Below, piece after piece: positions 33,547 through 40,809 of a stretch of DNA of 43,033 nucleotides. Position numbers and translations under genes: made by a program. Below the pieces are notes generated by a model. That model was not told the DNA's origin. It did not search any database and saw only the letters and a list, made by a program, of their open reading frames with translations. This DNA is from an uncultured Acetatifactor sp. (GTDB taxonomy: Bacteria > Bacillota > Clostridia > Lachnospirales > Lachnospiraceae). Position 1 is the stretch's first letter, and each line of letters begins with the position of its first letter. Location: positions 1 to 43,033 of the forward strand of contig CAJUFO010000032.1 in assembly GCA_910585615.1 (NCBI GenBank). The letters run 5' to 3'.

Positions 33547-34350
33547 TCACAATCCACAGATTTCTCTCCACTTTATATAAGGCGCATAAATCCCCCACCC
33601 TTTGTGATAAACCAGCCCTTCTTTCCCTTTCAGCATATACCTCACCGTACTGGCGCAATGCGCCCTGCACTCCCGGTAGAATCCCTCCTGCAGCCTTACG
33701 TAACTCTGCAGCTGCTCCAATACATACCCGCACTTCTGGTACAAATACCCATTCCCATACCTCTCCAGACAAGCCAAGAGCCTGTCCGCATCCAGCTGCG
33801 GCAGCCGAACAATACATTCCACCACTTCTTCCAGCCCATCAATTCCCTCAAAGTTATGGAGGCAATCCACCACCGTCTGTTCCAGGCTCGTCACCAGGCT
33901 TCCCGAAACCCATTCCGTGTCCGCTCCCATCTTGCGCAACGTCCTACGATAGAACACACCATTATACCGAAAGTCCGTAAATCGCGTCTGTGTTGCCACA
34001 AAGACCTCGTTCCCCATCCTCGGCGCATATCCCCACGCCTCGAACGCGCTGCGATGGGAAATATATGCGTCCGAAAAGAGCCTGCTGCCAATCTGATACC
34101 GCGTCAGCATCGGCTGCTCTGTCTCTGTGTCCATCACTGTATATAAGTTCCGGTGTATCCTGTCGATGTAGCCTTTCCTCTGGTAATCATTTACCAGATA
34201 TTTCACCGCGGACGGCTCGCCTACCATGTCAGTGATATCCTGGAAGCTGAAACACCCCATTTCCCGCATCTTCTCATAATACTCGACAACAGAGAACTGT
34301 TCTTGCTTTTTATTGCATCCTGTTCCAGTCATTCCGGCCATTTCCGCCAT
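33547..34350 (-). CDS. AbiEi-family antitoxin-like transcriptional regulator (solitary)
   Basis: A 267-residue protein resembling AbiEi, the antitoxin and autorepressor of type IV AbiE toxin-antitoxin systems. The N-terminal winged helix (FQDITDMVGEPSAVKYLVND; GYIDRIHRNLYTV, about 35-72) is followed by the AbiEi core (DAYISHRSAFEAWGYAP; EVFVATQTRFTDFRYNGVFY; SLEQTVVDCLHNFEGIDGLE). No AbiEii nucleotidyltransferase toxin is present on either side, so it is a lone member, like many found in Lachnospiraceae. The first of several nearby ATGs has GGGGTGG 3 nt upstream. Two large palindromes lie in its upstream region. Confidence 0.82.
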   Translation of the reverse strand: MAEMAGMTGTGCNKKQEQFSVVEYYEKMREMGCFSFQDITDMVGEPSAVKYLVNDYQRKGYIDRIHRNLYTVMDTETEQPMLTRYQIGSRLFSDAYISHRSAFEAWGYAPRMGNEVFVATQTRFTDFRYNGVFYRRTLRKMGADTEWVSGSLVTSLEQTVVDCLHNFEGIDGLEEVVECIVRLPQLDADRLLACLERYGNGYLYQKCGYVLEQLQSYVRLQEGFYRECRAHCASTVRYMLKGKEGLVYHKGWGIYAPYIKWREICGL

Positions 34351-34385
34351 TTTCCACCCCTATCCATCACGACAGTTTCCAAATC

Positions 34386-34413
34386 GTTCGCCTAACTGGC
34401 ATGTTAGGCGAAC
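34386..34413. promoter_or_regulatory. 28-bp palindrome A, candidate AbiEi operator
   Basis: The arms GTTCGCCTAAC and GTTAGGCGAAC are perfect 11-mers around TGGCAT. It lies 36 bases upstream of the AbiEi-like ATG. AbiEi proteins repress their operons by binding inverted repeats, so this is the natural operator candidate. Five T residues follow on the plus strand, but no plus-strand gene ends here. Confidence 0.5.
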
Positions 34414-34446
34414 TTTTTCGGCCCATTTTGCCACATCTACCTTCCC

Positions 34447-34479
34447 GCCAAAAACACCGCCAAAAACAAGGCCAAAAAC
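34447..34479. repeat. Three tandem 12-bp units
   Basis: GCCAAAAAC recurs at 34447, 34459 and 34471, an exact 12-base period. The copies lie between the predicted promoter and palindrome A of the AbiEi-like gene. Confidence 0.7.
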
Positions 34480-34617
34480 CGAACTAGGCAAATTAGCCAA
34501 AATCTCTCTGCAAAACATATGAAAAACCCTGAGAAACATAAGCGAATTTAGCAAATATTGACAAAAATAAATTTAGACTTGCACTATCCTCCCATTGGGT
34601 ATAAAATGATAAAAGTA

Positions 34618-34661
34618 ATAAAAAAGTTCGCCTAACATGCCAGTTAGGCGAACTTTTTTAT
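34618..34661. terminator. Palindrome B, bidirectional terminator after the M56 gene
   Basis: The same 11-base arms as palindrome A, in reverse-complement orientation (spacer ATGCCA), are extended by ATAAAAAA on one side and TTTTTTAT on the other, giving arms of about 19 bases. It lies 46 bases after the stop of the M56 gene, and a T-run follows the stem on either strand, so it can act as a terminator for both directions. Confidence 0.75.
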
Positions 34662-34706
34662 AATACACTAAGACATACAATGTTTTCTCTCCGGTTTCCA
34701 GGGCTG

Positions 34707-37367
34707 TTATTCTACAGATTCTATAAACTCAACCGATTCAGGATCCCCTTTGATCTCTCCGAAATAAGCAAGCTGTATCTTCCCATCCCGCTCCGACAGG
34801 AGCACTTCCACCTCCAGCTGCGGCATATCCTCCGGATATTCGGCAATGGCAGAGCCCTCCACCCAATATCCCGGCTCCACCAGGAGCTTGATGCCCTCTC
34901 CCAGAGAGTAGCTGGAAATCAGGCCCAGCTCCAGTTCAAGGCCCTCTGCCCCACTCTCGCTGATGTCCACCTTGCCCAGCTGCTTATGATTCCTCTTGTC
35001 GAACAGCCACAGAGACTTTTTGTCCTCCCCTATGTAATATCCAATCCTCTCGTATAGCTTCTCCTGCATCTCGTCCAGCTCCAGCGCGTAGTCCTGCAAG
35101 ACATTGTCGTCATCGTACTGTAGGACATGCAGCTCCTGGGCAAAGACACCGGTACCGGTGTAGACATTCAGCGCCACCTGGAGCTGCCCGTCCGCCTGGT
35201 TCCAATAGCATTCCGGCAGACGGCACTGGGCAGAAGTATAAATCCAATCAAAATAATTTACATCCCTGCCAATCTCTATAGCCACTCCCTCGCCGGACCG
35301 CTCTGCGTCATTATAGCCATAGATTTTGATGCTTTCCTCCGGAATCTCCGCGATGCAGATTACATCTCTCCAGATGCCGGGATCATTTGTGACAGACAGA
35401 TGCCTGCTCCTGATTTCGTCCCAGTCCATCCTCTGGAACCTGGCTATCACATCTACGGCATAATCCTTCGGAATCCAGATTCCTTCCTCCCCATATGGCT
35501 GTACCATAGTGATTGGAATGGGCAGGGCATCCTCGTCCTTCAGAAACAGAATCTCCAGATTCACCGAACCGCTCTCCTCATAGATGCGCTCCAGCCTTAC
35601 CTCGGAGGGGTCATCGGACAGGTTCAGAAGCGCCACCGCCGCGCCCTCCGGCTCAAACAGGCCGCGGTACTCCTCAGTCGAGCTCAGGAGCGCGTTCGCA
35701 TTGAGGTCCTCGCCTGCCCCGTTGCTCTCATAGTCCATGGCGCTGCCCTCTATAGGACAGCTGTCATAGGCCATCCCGAAAGCTTCGTTGGTGGAGATGT
35801 CATCCAGATAGGTCAGCGACTCGGCGGTGGCCATATATCTCCCCTCCTGAAGCTCATAGGAGATTTCCTCCCTCCAGACGCTCACATGGGAATCCGATGT
35901 CCAGGCATAATAGCATACCTGCGCCTTCTCCTCCTCGACGCTCAGCACACGGATGTCCCGATCCACCTCTCTGGGCCACGGGCTGGAGACGCCGAACTCC
36001 CTCTGTCCTTCCGGCCCCTGGAGCATCTCCCCTGCCAGCTCCTCGGATGCAAGGGATTCGATGGCATTGCCGTCCCGGTTGACGAAAGCTTCGGCCCATT
36101 CGTTCACGAAAGCTTCCGGCAAAGCCCTGTCCGCCCCTGCCATATCCATCGGATCCACCGAAGAGGAGCTCCCTTCTGCCTGGCTATCTCTGCCGGACAT
36201 CCCATCATCGCTGTCGGATGCCTCGCCGCCAGGCATCTCGCCGTCGCTGCGGGCAGCTCCACCTTCTCCATCCAGTCCGCCAGCAGCGCCCTCTCCTGTC
36301 CCCGCTCCGGCAGCCTTGCCTGCTCCCGCAGCCAGCGACAGCCCGTCTCCTGAATCCTCCCCGGATCCCACCGGATCCGTCAGAAAGCATATCGCTGCCG
36401 CGATACAGACAGCAACCGCCGCCACAATCGCCCAGAATGCCGGCTTTTTATAATGAATCACGGTCTTGATTCTCTCCCTGACCCCCACTTCCCCGAAAGC
36501 CAGCGGGTATCCGAAAGCTGCGCGCCTGTCAAGGCTGCACGCCAGCAGCGCCTCCGAATACATCCTCCTGCCATGCGCATCATACTCTTTTATGACGCTT
36601 TCGTCACAAGCCAGCTCTATGTCCCTGCAGAAGAGGGAATACGCCACCCAGACCAGCGGGTGGAACCAGTAGACGCAGACCAGGAGATACCCAGCCAGCT
36701 TCCACAGATTGTCCAGCCGCCTTAGATGGGCCTGTTCATGGGCCAGCACCAGGGCGCGCATCTCCTCCGGCATGCCGGACGGCAGATAGATGCGGGGCCT
36801 TGCTATGCCCAGGATAAAGGGCGTGTCCGCGAACTCGCTCACATATACCGATCCCTCCAGGCGCACCGCAGTCCGCACCCTGCGCCGCAGCCTGATATAG
36901 GCGGCCAGAGAATACAGGGCCAAAATCCCCATACCGGCACTCCATAGGATTCCCGCGGCAGAAAGGGCGTGTCCCATCGGATCGGCATCTGGATATCTGC
37001 CTGTATCGGCAACTGTATCCCTGTCCCCGCCCGCAGCCCCGTTCAGCCCCGCGCCCGATGTGGCAGCGGAATCAAAGGAATTGCGAAGCGCCGGATTCAC
37101 GGCATCATCCAGGAACCGGATGCCGCTGTCCACAAAATTTCCCTCCAGACCGCCTGCGCCGCCGTGCACCGTCTCCCTGCTGGGAATCAGGCTGAATGCG
37201 CTCTCCAGCGAGAAAGGACAGACCAGCCGCACCGCCACCAGCGCCCATAGCAGGCAGACCGTCCATTTAGGCGCTCTCCGAACCATCAGCCGCAGGGCCG
37301 CCACCGCCAGGATCACCCATCCGGCTGTTATGCTCCTGTTCACAATCTCCACAAAAATTTGTTCCAT
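34707..37367 (-). CDS. M56-family BlaR1-like metalloprotease, tandem copy B
   Basis: An 886-residue membrane protein. The N-terminal membrane segments (IVNRSITAGWVILAVAALRL; VCLLWALVAVRLVCPFSLE) precede the zinc-protease core LVLAHEQAHLRRLDNLWKLA, with HExxH near residue 211 and the downstream FCRDIELACDE. A last membrane helix (AIVAAVAVCIAAAICFL) leads to a Gly/Ala/Ser/Asp-rich linker and a C-terminal region of about 450 residues outside the cell. It lacks the penicillin-binding sensor domain of BlaR1. BlaR1 signals by cleaving BlaI-type repressors; that role is inferred here. RBS GGAGG before 37367. It duplicates the gene just upstream (57-base gap). Confidence 0.87.
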   Translation of the reverse strand: MEQIFVEIVNRSITAGWVILAVAALRLMVRRAPKWTVCLLWALVAVRLVCPFSLESAFSLIPSRETVHGGAGGLEGNFVDSGIRFLDDAVNPALRNSFDSAATSGAGLNGAAGGDRDTVADTGRYPDADPMGHALSAAGILWSAGMGILALYSLAAYIRLRRRVRTAVRLEGSVYVSEFADTPFILGIARPRIYLPSGMPEEMRALVLAHEQAHLRRLDNLWKLAGYLLVCVYWFHPLVWVAYSLFCRDIELACDESVIKEYDAHGRRMYSEALLACSLDRRAAFGYPLAFGEVGVRERIKTVIHYKKPAFWAIVAAVAVCIAAAICFLTDPVGSGEDSGDGLSLAAGAGKAAGAGTGEGAAGGLDGEGGAARSDGEMPGGEASDSDDGMSGRDSQAEGSSSSVDPMDMAGADRALPEAFVNEWAEAFVNRDGNAIESLASEELAGEMLQGPEGQREFGVSSPWPREVDRDIRVLSVEEEKAQVCYYAWTSDSHVSVWREEISYELQEGRYMATAESLTYLDDISTNEAFGMAYDSCPIEGSAMDYESNGAGEDLNANALLSSTEEYRGLFEPEGAAVALLNLSDDPSEVRLERIYEESGSVNLEILFLKDEDALPIPITMVQPYGEEGIWIPKDYAVDVIARFQRMDWDEIRSRHLSVTNDPGIWRDVICIAEIPEESIKIYGYNDAERSGEGVAIEIGRDVNYFDWIYTSAQCRLPECYWNQADGQLQVALNVYTGTGVFAQELHVLQYDDDNVLQDYALELDEMQEKLYERIGYYIGEDKKSLWLFDKRNHKQLGKVDISESGAEGLELELGLISSYSLGEGIKLLVEPGYWVEGSAIAEYPEDMPQLEVEVLLSERDGKIQLAYFGEIKGDPESVEFIESVE

Positions 37368-37423
37368 ACTTACACCTCCATGCCCGCCTCTGGCGGGCAC
37401 TAGATTCCTGGGCCCCCCAGTGC

Positions 37424-40186
37424 CTACTTCTCCGCAGAAAGCGTCCCATCCCCACCGGGAATGCACTGAATCTCTCCAAAATCAACAAGCCGACGATTCC
37501 CATTGCCCCCTCGCAGAAGAATCTCCACCTCCAGCGTCGGCATGTCGTCCGGATATTCGGCGCCGCTAGCGCCCTCCCGATAATATCCCGGCTCCACCAG
37601 GAGCTTGATGCCCTCTCCCAGAGAGAAGCTGGAGAACATCCCAAGCTCCAATCCGAAGCCCTCCGCCTCATGCACCCCGATGTCCACTGTCCCCAAATCC
37701 GTGTGATCCCTCTTGTCAAACAGCCGCAATCGCCCTGTCTCCTCGTCTATGGAAAACCCAATCCTATTCTGCAGCATCTCCTGCATATCCTCCGGCTCCA
37801 GCCAGTCGCTGTCATACAAGACGCCATAGTCATCATATTCCAGCACATGCAGTGCCTGGGCCGCGGCATTGTGCCCCGCGTAGCTGTTCAGCGCCACCTG
37901 GAGCTGCCTCTTCTCCCCGTTCCAGTAGCATTCCGGCAGGAGATGGCGGTCAGTCGTGTAATCCCAATCGAAATAGAGCACATCTTCGTCAATCTCCACA
38001 GCGACGCCCTGGTAGGAGCACTCCACGTCATTATAGCCATAAAGCCTGATGCCCTCTTCCGGAAGCTCCGCGATCAAGACCACATGATTCCAGCGTCCGG
38101 GCTCGTTTACAAGAATCATATTTCTGTCACGGATTTCCTCCCAGTCTATCCTCCTGAACCTGGCTATCACGTCCACCCTACGGTCCTTCGGTATCCAGAT
38201 TCCCTCCCGGCCATAGGGCTGCATCATGGTAATGGGCATAGGGGAATCCTCTCCCCCCGGAAGCCAGACATAGAAGTTTATCTCGCCTGGTCCCTCGTAG
38301 ATGCGTTCCAGCTTTACCTCGGAAGCATCCAGGTTCAACAGCCTCCTGGCAGCCCTCTCCGGCTGGAAGAGATCCTGATAGTCTGTGCCGGAGCTGAGCA
38401 GGGCTTTGCTGTTCAGCGCCTCTCCCAGCCCATTGGTCTCATAGTCCATGGCAGTGCCGTCGATTCCGAAATATCCGTAAGCCTCAGAATATTCTTTCAA
38501 AGTGGAGATATCGTCCAGCCAAGTAAGTTCCTCTCTGGTCACCACATAACCGCCATCCTGCTTTCTATAGAAAATCCGCTCCTTCCAGGCAGTCACGTGG
38601 GGTTCTGATGTCCTTGCATAGTAGAGGATACTCGCGTACTCTGGAGCGATTTCATATACCGCGGCATCTTTGTCCGCATCCTCAGGCCATGGGCTGGAGA
38701 GACCGAAGCTGCGCTGCCCCTGGGGCCCGGAGAGCATGTCCCGCGACTCCAGGTCGTCCGCCACTCCCTCAGTCGCCAGGCGCTGGACGGCATTTCCGTC
38801 CCGTTCCACAAAGGCCTGGGCCCATTCGCTTACCAAAGCCTCCCGCAAAGCCCTCTCCTCCGCTTCCATTTCCGTCAGACCCTCTTCCGCCGAATCCCCC
38901 GATACGGAAGTCATTTCTGTCCTGCCTGCACCATCCGGCTCTCCAGCCGCTCCGCCCTTGTACGCCTTATCCTCGTCTCCTCCTGTCCCCGCTCCGCCAG
39001 GCCCGTCCATACCATCGCCGCCCTGTCCGTCCGGCACTGTCCCCCGGTTCGTCCCGCTTGCATTCGCCCCGGCATACCTGTTCTCCGACCCATTTCCTCT
39101 GCCCGCTTCGGTCGCGCTGTCTGCTCCTGCGGCCAGTGACTGCCCCTCCCCGGAACCGTCCTCAGAACCCACCGGATTTGTCAAAAAGCACACTGCCACT
39201 GCGATACAAGCCACCGCTGCCGCCATGGCCACCCAGAACCTGGGCTTCTTATACTGAATCACGGACTTGATCCTCTCCCTGACCCCCACTTCCCCGAAAG
39301 CCAACGGATATCCGAAGCCCCCACGCCTGTCAAGACTGCACGCCAGCAGAGCCTCCGAGTACATCCTCCTCTTGTGCACATCATAACCCTTGATGACACG
39401 CTCGTCACAGGCCATCTCTATGTCCCTGCGGAGCAGGGAATACGCCACCCAGACCAGCGGATGGAACCAATAGACGCAGGCCAGAGCATACCCACATATC
39501 TTCCACAAATTGTCCAGCCGCCTTAGATGGGCACGCTCATGGGCCAGCACCGGGGCACGCATCTCTTCCGGCATGCCGGAGGGCAGATAGATGCGGGGCC
39601 GTGTTATGCCCAGGATAAAAGGCGTATCCGCGAATTCGCTCACATATACAGCTTCCTCCAGCCGCACCGCAGTCCGCACCCTGCGCCACAGTCTGATATA
39701 AGAGGCAAGGGAATACAGGGCCAAAATCCCCATGCCGACAATCCATATGATTCCGGTGATAGAAAGCACGCGCTGCGCCGGATTCACGCCTGTGCCCGTC
39801 CTCAAGTCAGCGTCTGCGCCCGCTTCCCTCCCTATGCCAGGGCCTGCGCCCGCATCACCGTCCTCCACCGTCTCCGGTATGGCAGCGGAGCCAAAGGACC
39901 TGCGCAGTGCCGGATTCACGGCATCGTCCAGGAACCGGATGCCGCTGTCCACAAAATTCCCATCCAGATCCGCCGCGTCACTGCGCACCGTCTCTTTGCT
40001 GGGAATCAGGCTGAACACGCTCTCCAGCGAAAAAGGGCAGACCAGCCGCACCGCCACCACCGCCCACAAAAGGCAGCTTATCCACTTAGGCGCTCTTCGA
40101 ATCAACAGACGCAGCGCCGCCACCGCCAGTATCGCCCATCCCGCCGCAATACTCCGGTTCAGGACCTCTACGAAAATATGCTCCAT
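37424..40186 (-). CDS. M56-family BlaR1-like metalloprotease, tandem copy A
   Basis: A 920-residue protein that parallels copy B throughout. The first ~60 residues are almost identical (AVAALRLLIRRAPKW; RLVCPFSLESVFSLIPSKET). The protease core VLAHERAHLRRLDNLWKI has HExxH at 216-220, followed by RRDIEMACDERVIKGYD. A membrane helix at about 318-335 is followed by a low-complexity linker (about 340-440, rich in Gly, Asp and Ala) and an ectodomain. The linker and the early N-terminal spacer diverge most between copies. The ectodomain begins with an NTF2-like segment (LVSEWAQAFVERDGNAVQRL), shared with copy B. It follows the BlaI-type gene by 30 bases. The ligand sensed is unknown. Confidence 0.87.
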   Translation of the reverse strand: MEHIFVEVLNRSIAAGWAILAVAALRLLIRRAPKWISCLLWAVVAVRLVCPFSLESVFSLIPSKETVRSDAADLDGNFVDSGIRFLDDAVNPALRRSFGSAAIPETVEDGDAGAGPGIGREAGADADLRTGTGVNPAQRVLSITGIIWIVGMGILALYSLASYIRLWRRVRTAVRLEEAVYVSEFADTPFILGITRPRIYLPSGMPEEMRAPVLAHERAHLRRLDNLWKICGYALACVYWFHPLVWVAYSLLRRDIEMACDERVIKGYDVHKRRMYSEALLACSLDRRGGFGYPLAFGEVGVRERIKSVIQYKKPRFWVAMAAAVACIAVAVCFLTNPVGSEDGSGEGQSLAAGADSATEAGRGNGSENRYAGANASGTNRGTVPDGQGGDGMDGPGGAGTGGDEDKAYKGGAAGEPDGAGRTEMTSVSGDSAEEGLTEMEAEERALREALVSEWAQAFVERDGNAVQRLATEGVADDLESRDMLSGPQGQRSFGLSSPWPEDADKDAAVYEIAPEYASILYYARTSEPHVTAWKERIFYRKQDGGYVVTREELTWLDDISTLKEYSEAYGYFGIDGTAMDYETNGLGEALNSKALLSSGTDYQDLFQPERAARRLLNLDASEVKLERIYEGPGEINFYVWLPGGEDSPMPITMMQPYGREGIWIPKDRRVDVIARFRRIDWEEIRDRNMILVNEPGRWNHVVLIAELPEEGIRLYGYNDVECSYQGVAVEIDEDVLYFDWDYTTDRHLLPECYWNGEKRQLQVALNSYAGHNAAAQALHVLEYDDYGVLYDSDWLEPEDMQEMLQNRIGFSIDEETGRLRLFDKRDHTDLGTVDIGVHEAEGFGLELGMFSSFSLGEGIKLLVEPGYYREGASGAEYPDDMPTLEVEILLRGGNGNRRLVDFGEIQCIPGGDGTLSAEK

Positions 40187-40216
40187 CCTTATCCTCCCTT
40201 ACCACCCTGGCAGCGC

Positions 40217-40594
40217 CTATCCTTCCACGTCTTCCCCGTCCTCATACCTGTCCAGCATCCGGCGGATCTCAGCCACCTCTTCTCCGGATAGCTTTCTGCG
40301 CCTAGTAAAGGCGGCGATGAAAGCGGGCATGGAGCCCTGGAATGTCTTCTCTACCAACTCGTCGATCTCCGCGGCCTGCACCTCATCCTTAGAGACCAGT
40401 GACGTGACCACCGCATTCTCATTTTTGACTATCCCTCTGTCGGACAGCCGCCGGATGACAGTGTAAGTGGTGGTGCGGCTCCAACCCAGCCTCTCATTGC
40501 ACAGCCTGGCCAGCTTCGTGCTGTTGATCGGCTCATTCTCCCACAGAATCAGGCAGAAGCGGTACTCGCTCTCAAATACTTTCGGTGTCTCCAT
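40217..40594 (-). CDS. BlaI/MecI-family transcriptional repressor
   Basis: A 125-residue winged-helix repressor. The DNA-binding part is about residues 8-70 (FESEYRFCLILWENEPINST; RTTTYTVIRRLSDRGIVKNE), followed by a dimerisation helix region (AAEIDELVEKTFQGSMPAFI). The STKLARLCNERLGWSRTTTYTVIRRL order is the BlaI recognition-helix layout. RBS AAAGGAGGAGG precedes the ATG. It is first in an operon with two M56 proteases that would inactivate it by cleavage on signal. Two dyads overlapping its promoter make autorepression likely. Confidence 0.92.
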   Translation of the reverse strand: METPKVFESEYRFCLILWENEPINSTKLARLCNERLGWSRTTTYTVIRRLSDRGIVKNENAVVTSLVSKDEVQAAEIDELVEKTFQGSMPAFIAAFTRRRKLSGEEVAEIRRMLDRYEDGEDVEG

Positions 40595-40615
40595 TTCCTC
40601 CTCCTTTCAAGATAC

Positions 40616-40675
40616 GACTAATGCATTAGACTTCCCTCTACCCAAAAGTCTAACTCATTAGACGCATTTTGTCAA
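40616..40675 (-). promoter_or_regulatory. Promoter with two BlaI-type operator dyads
   Basis: On the minus strand TTGACA (40675-40670) and TAGACT (40652-40647) are 17 bases apart. Dyad 1 GTCTAA-N4-TTAGAC (40648-40663) covers the -10 box and spacer. Dyad 2, with core CTAATGCATTAG (40618-40629), lies just downstream of the start site. Both carry the TCTAATxxxTTAGAC type of half site, as expected for repressor dimers. Confidence 0.72.
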
Positions 40676-40718
40676 GAATAAATACCAACTTTTTAAGCAA
40701 CAAATAGATACACAGCAA

Positions 40719-40748
40719 AAGGGCATGCACTCACCGGCGCATGCCCTT
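40719..40748 (-). terminator. Rho-independent terminator of htpG
   Basis: AAGGGCATGC (40719-40728) pairs perfectly with GCATGCCCTT (40739-40748) around a 10-base loop. On the minus strand the stem ends in TTTT. It lies about 62 bases after the htpG stop and before the BlaI promoter. Confidence 0.8.
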
Positions 40749-40809
40749 CTCAAACACAATGCAACTTTCTTTTCCTATTCTGATTTTCAGATATAAACGG
40801 CCCCAGCCC

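Larger units (their letters stand above)
34351..34706. other. Structured upstream region of the AbiEi-like gene
   Basis: There is no convincing gene in these 356 bases. They hold palindrome A (34386-34413), three 12-base repeats containing GCCAAAAAC (34447-34479), a minus-strand promoter candidate (TTGTCA, 18 bases, TATGTT, about 34530-34560) and palindrome B (34618-34661), which also ends the M56 gene. A 59- to 64-codon frame runs through the region on the minus strand, but it has no clear ribosome site. Confidence 0.55.

Noticed and set aside
34360..34554. Small minus-strand leader frame through the 12-bp repeats and palindrome A
   Set aside because: No clear ribosome site, and its sequence is dictated by the repeats (VFGLVFGGVFGG) and the palindrome. 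A regulatory region explains it better.
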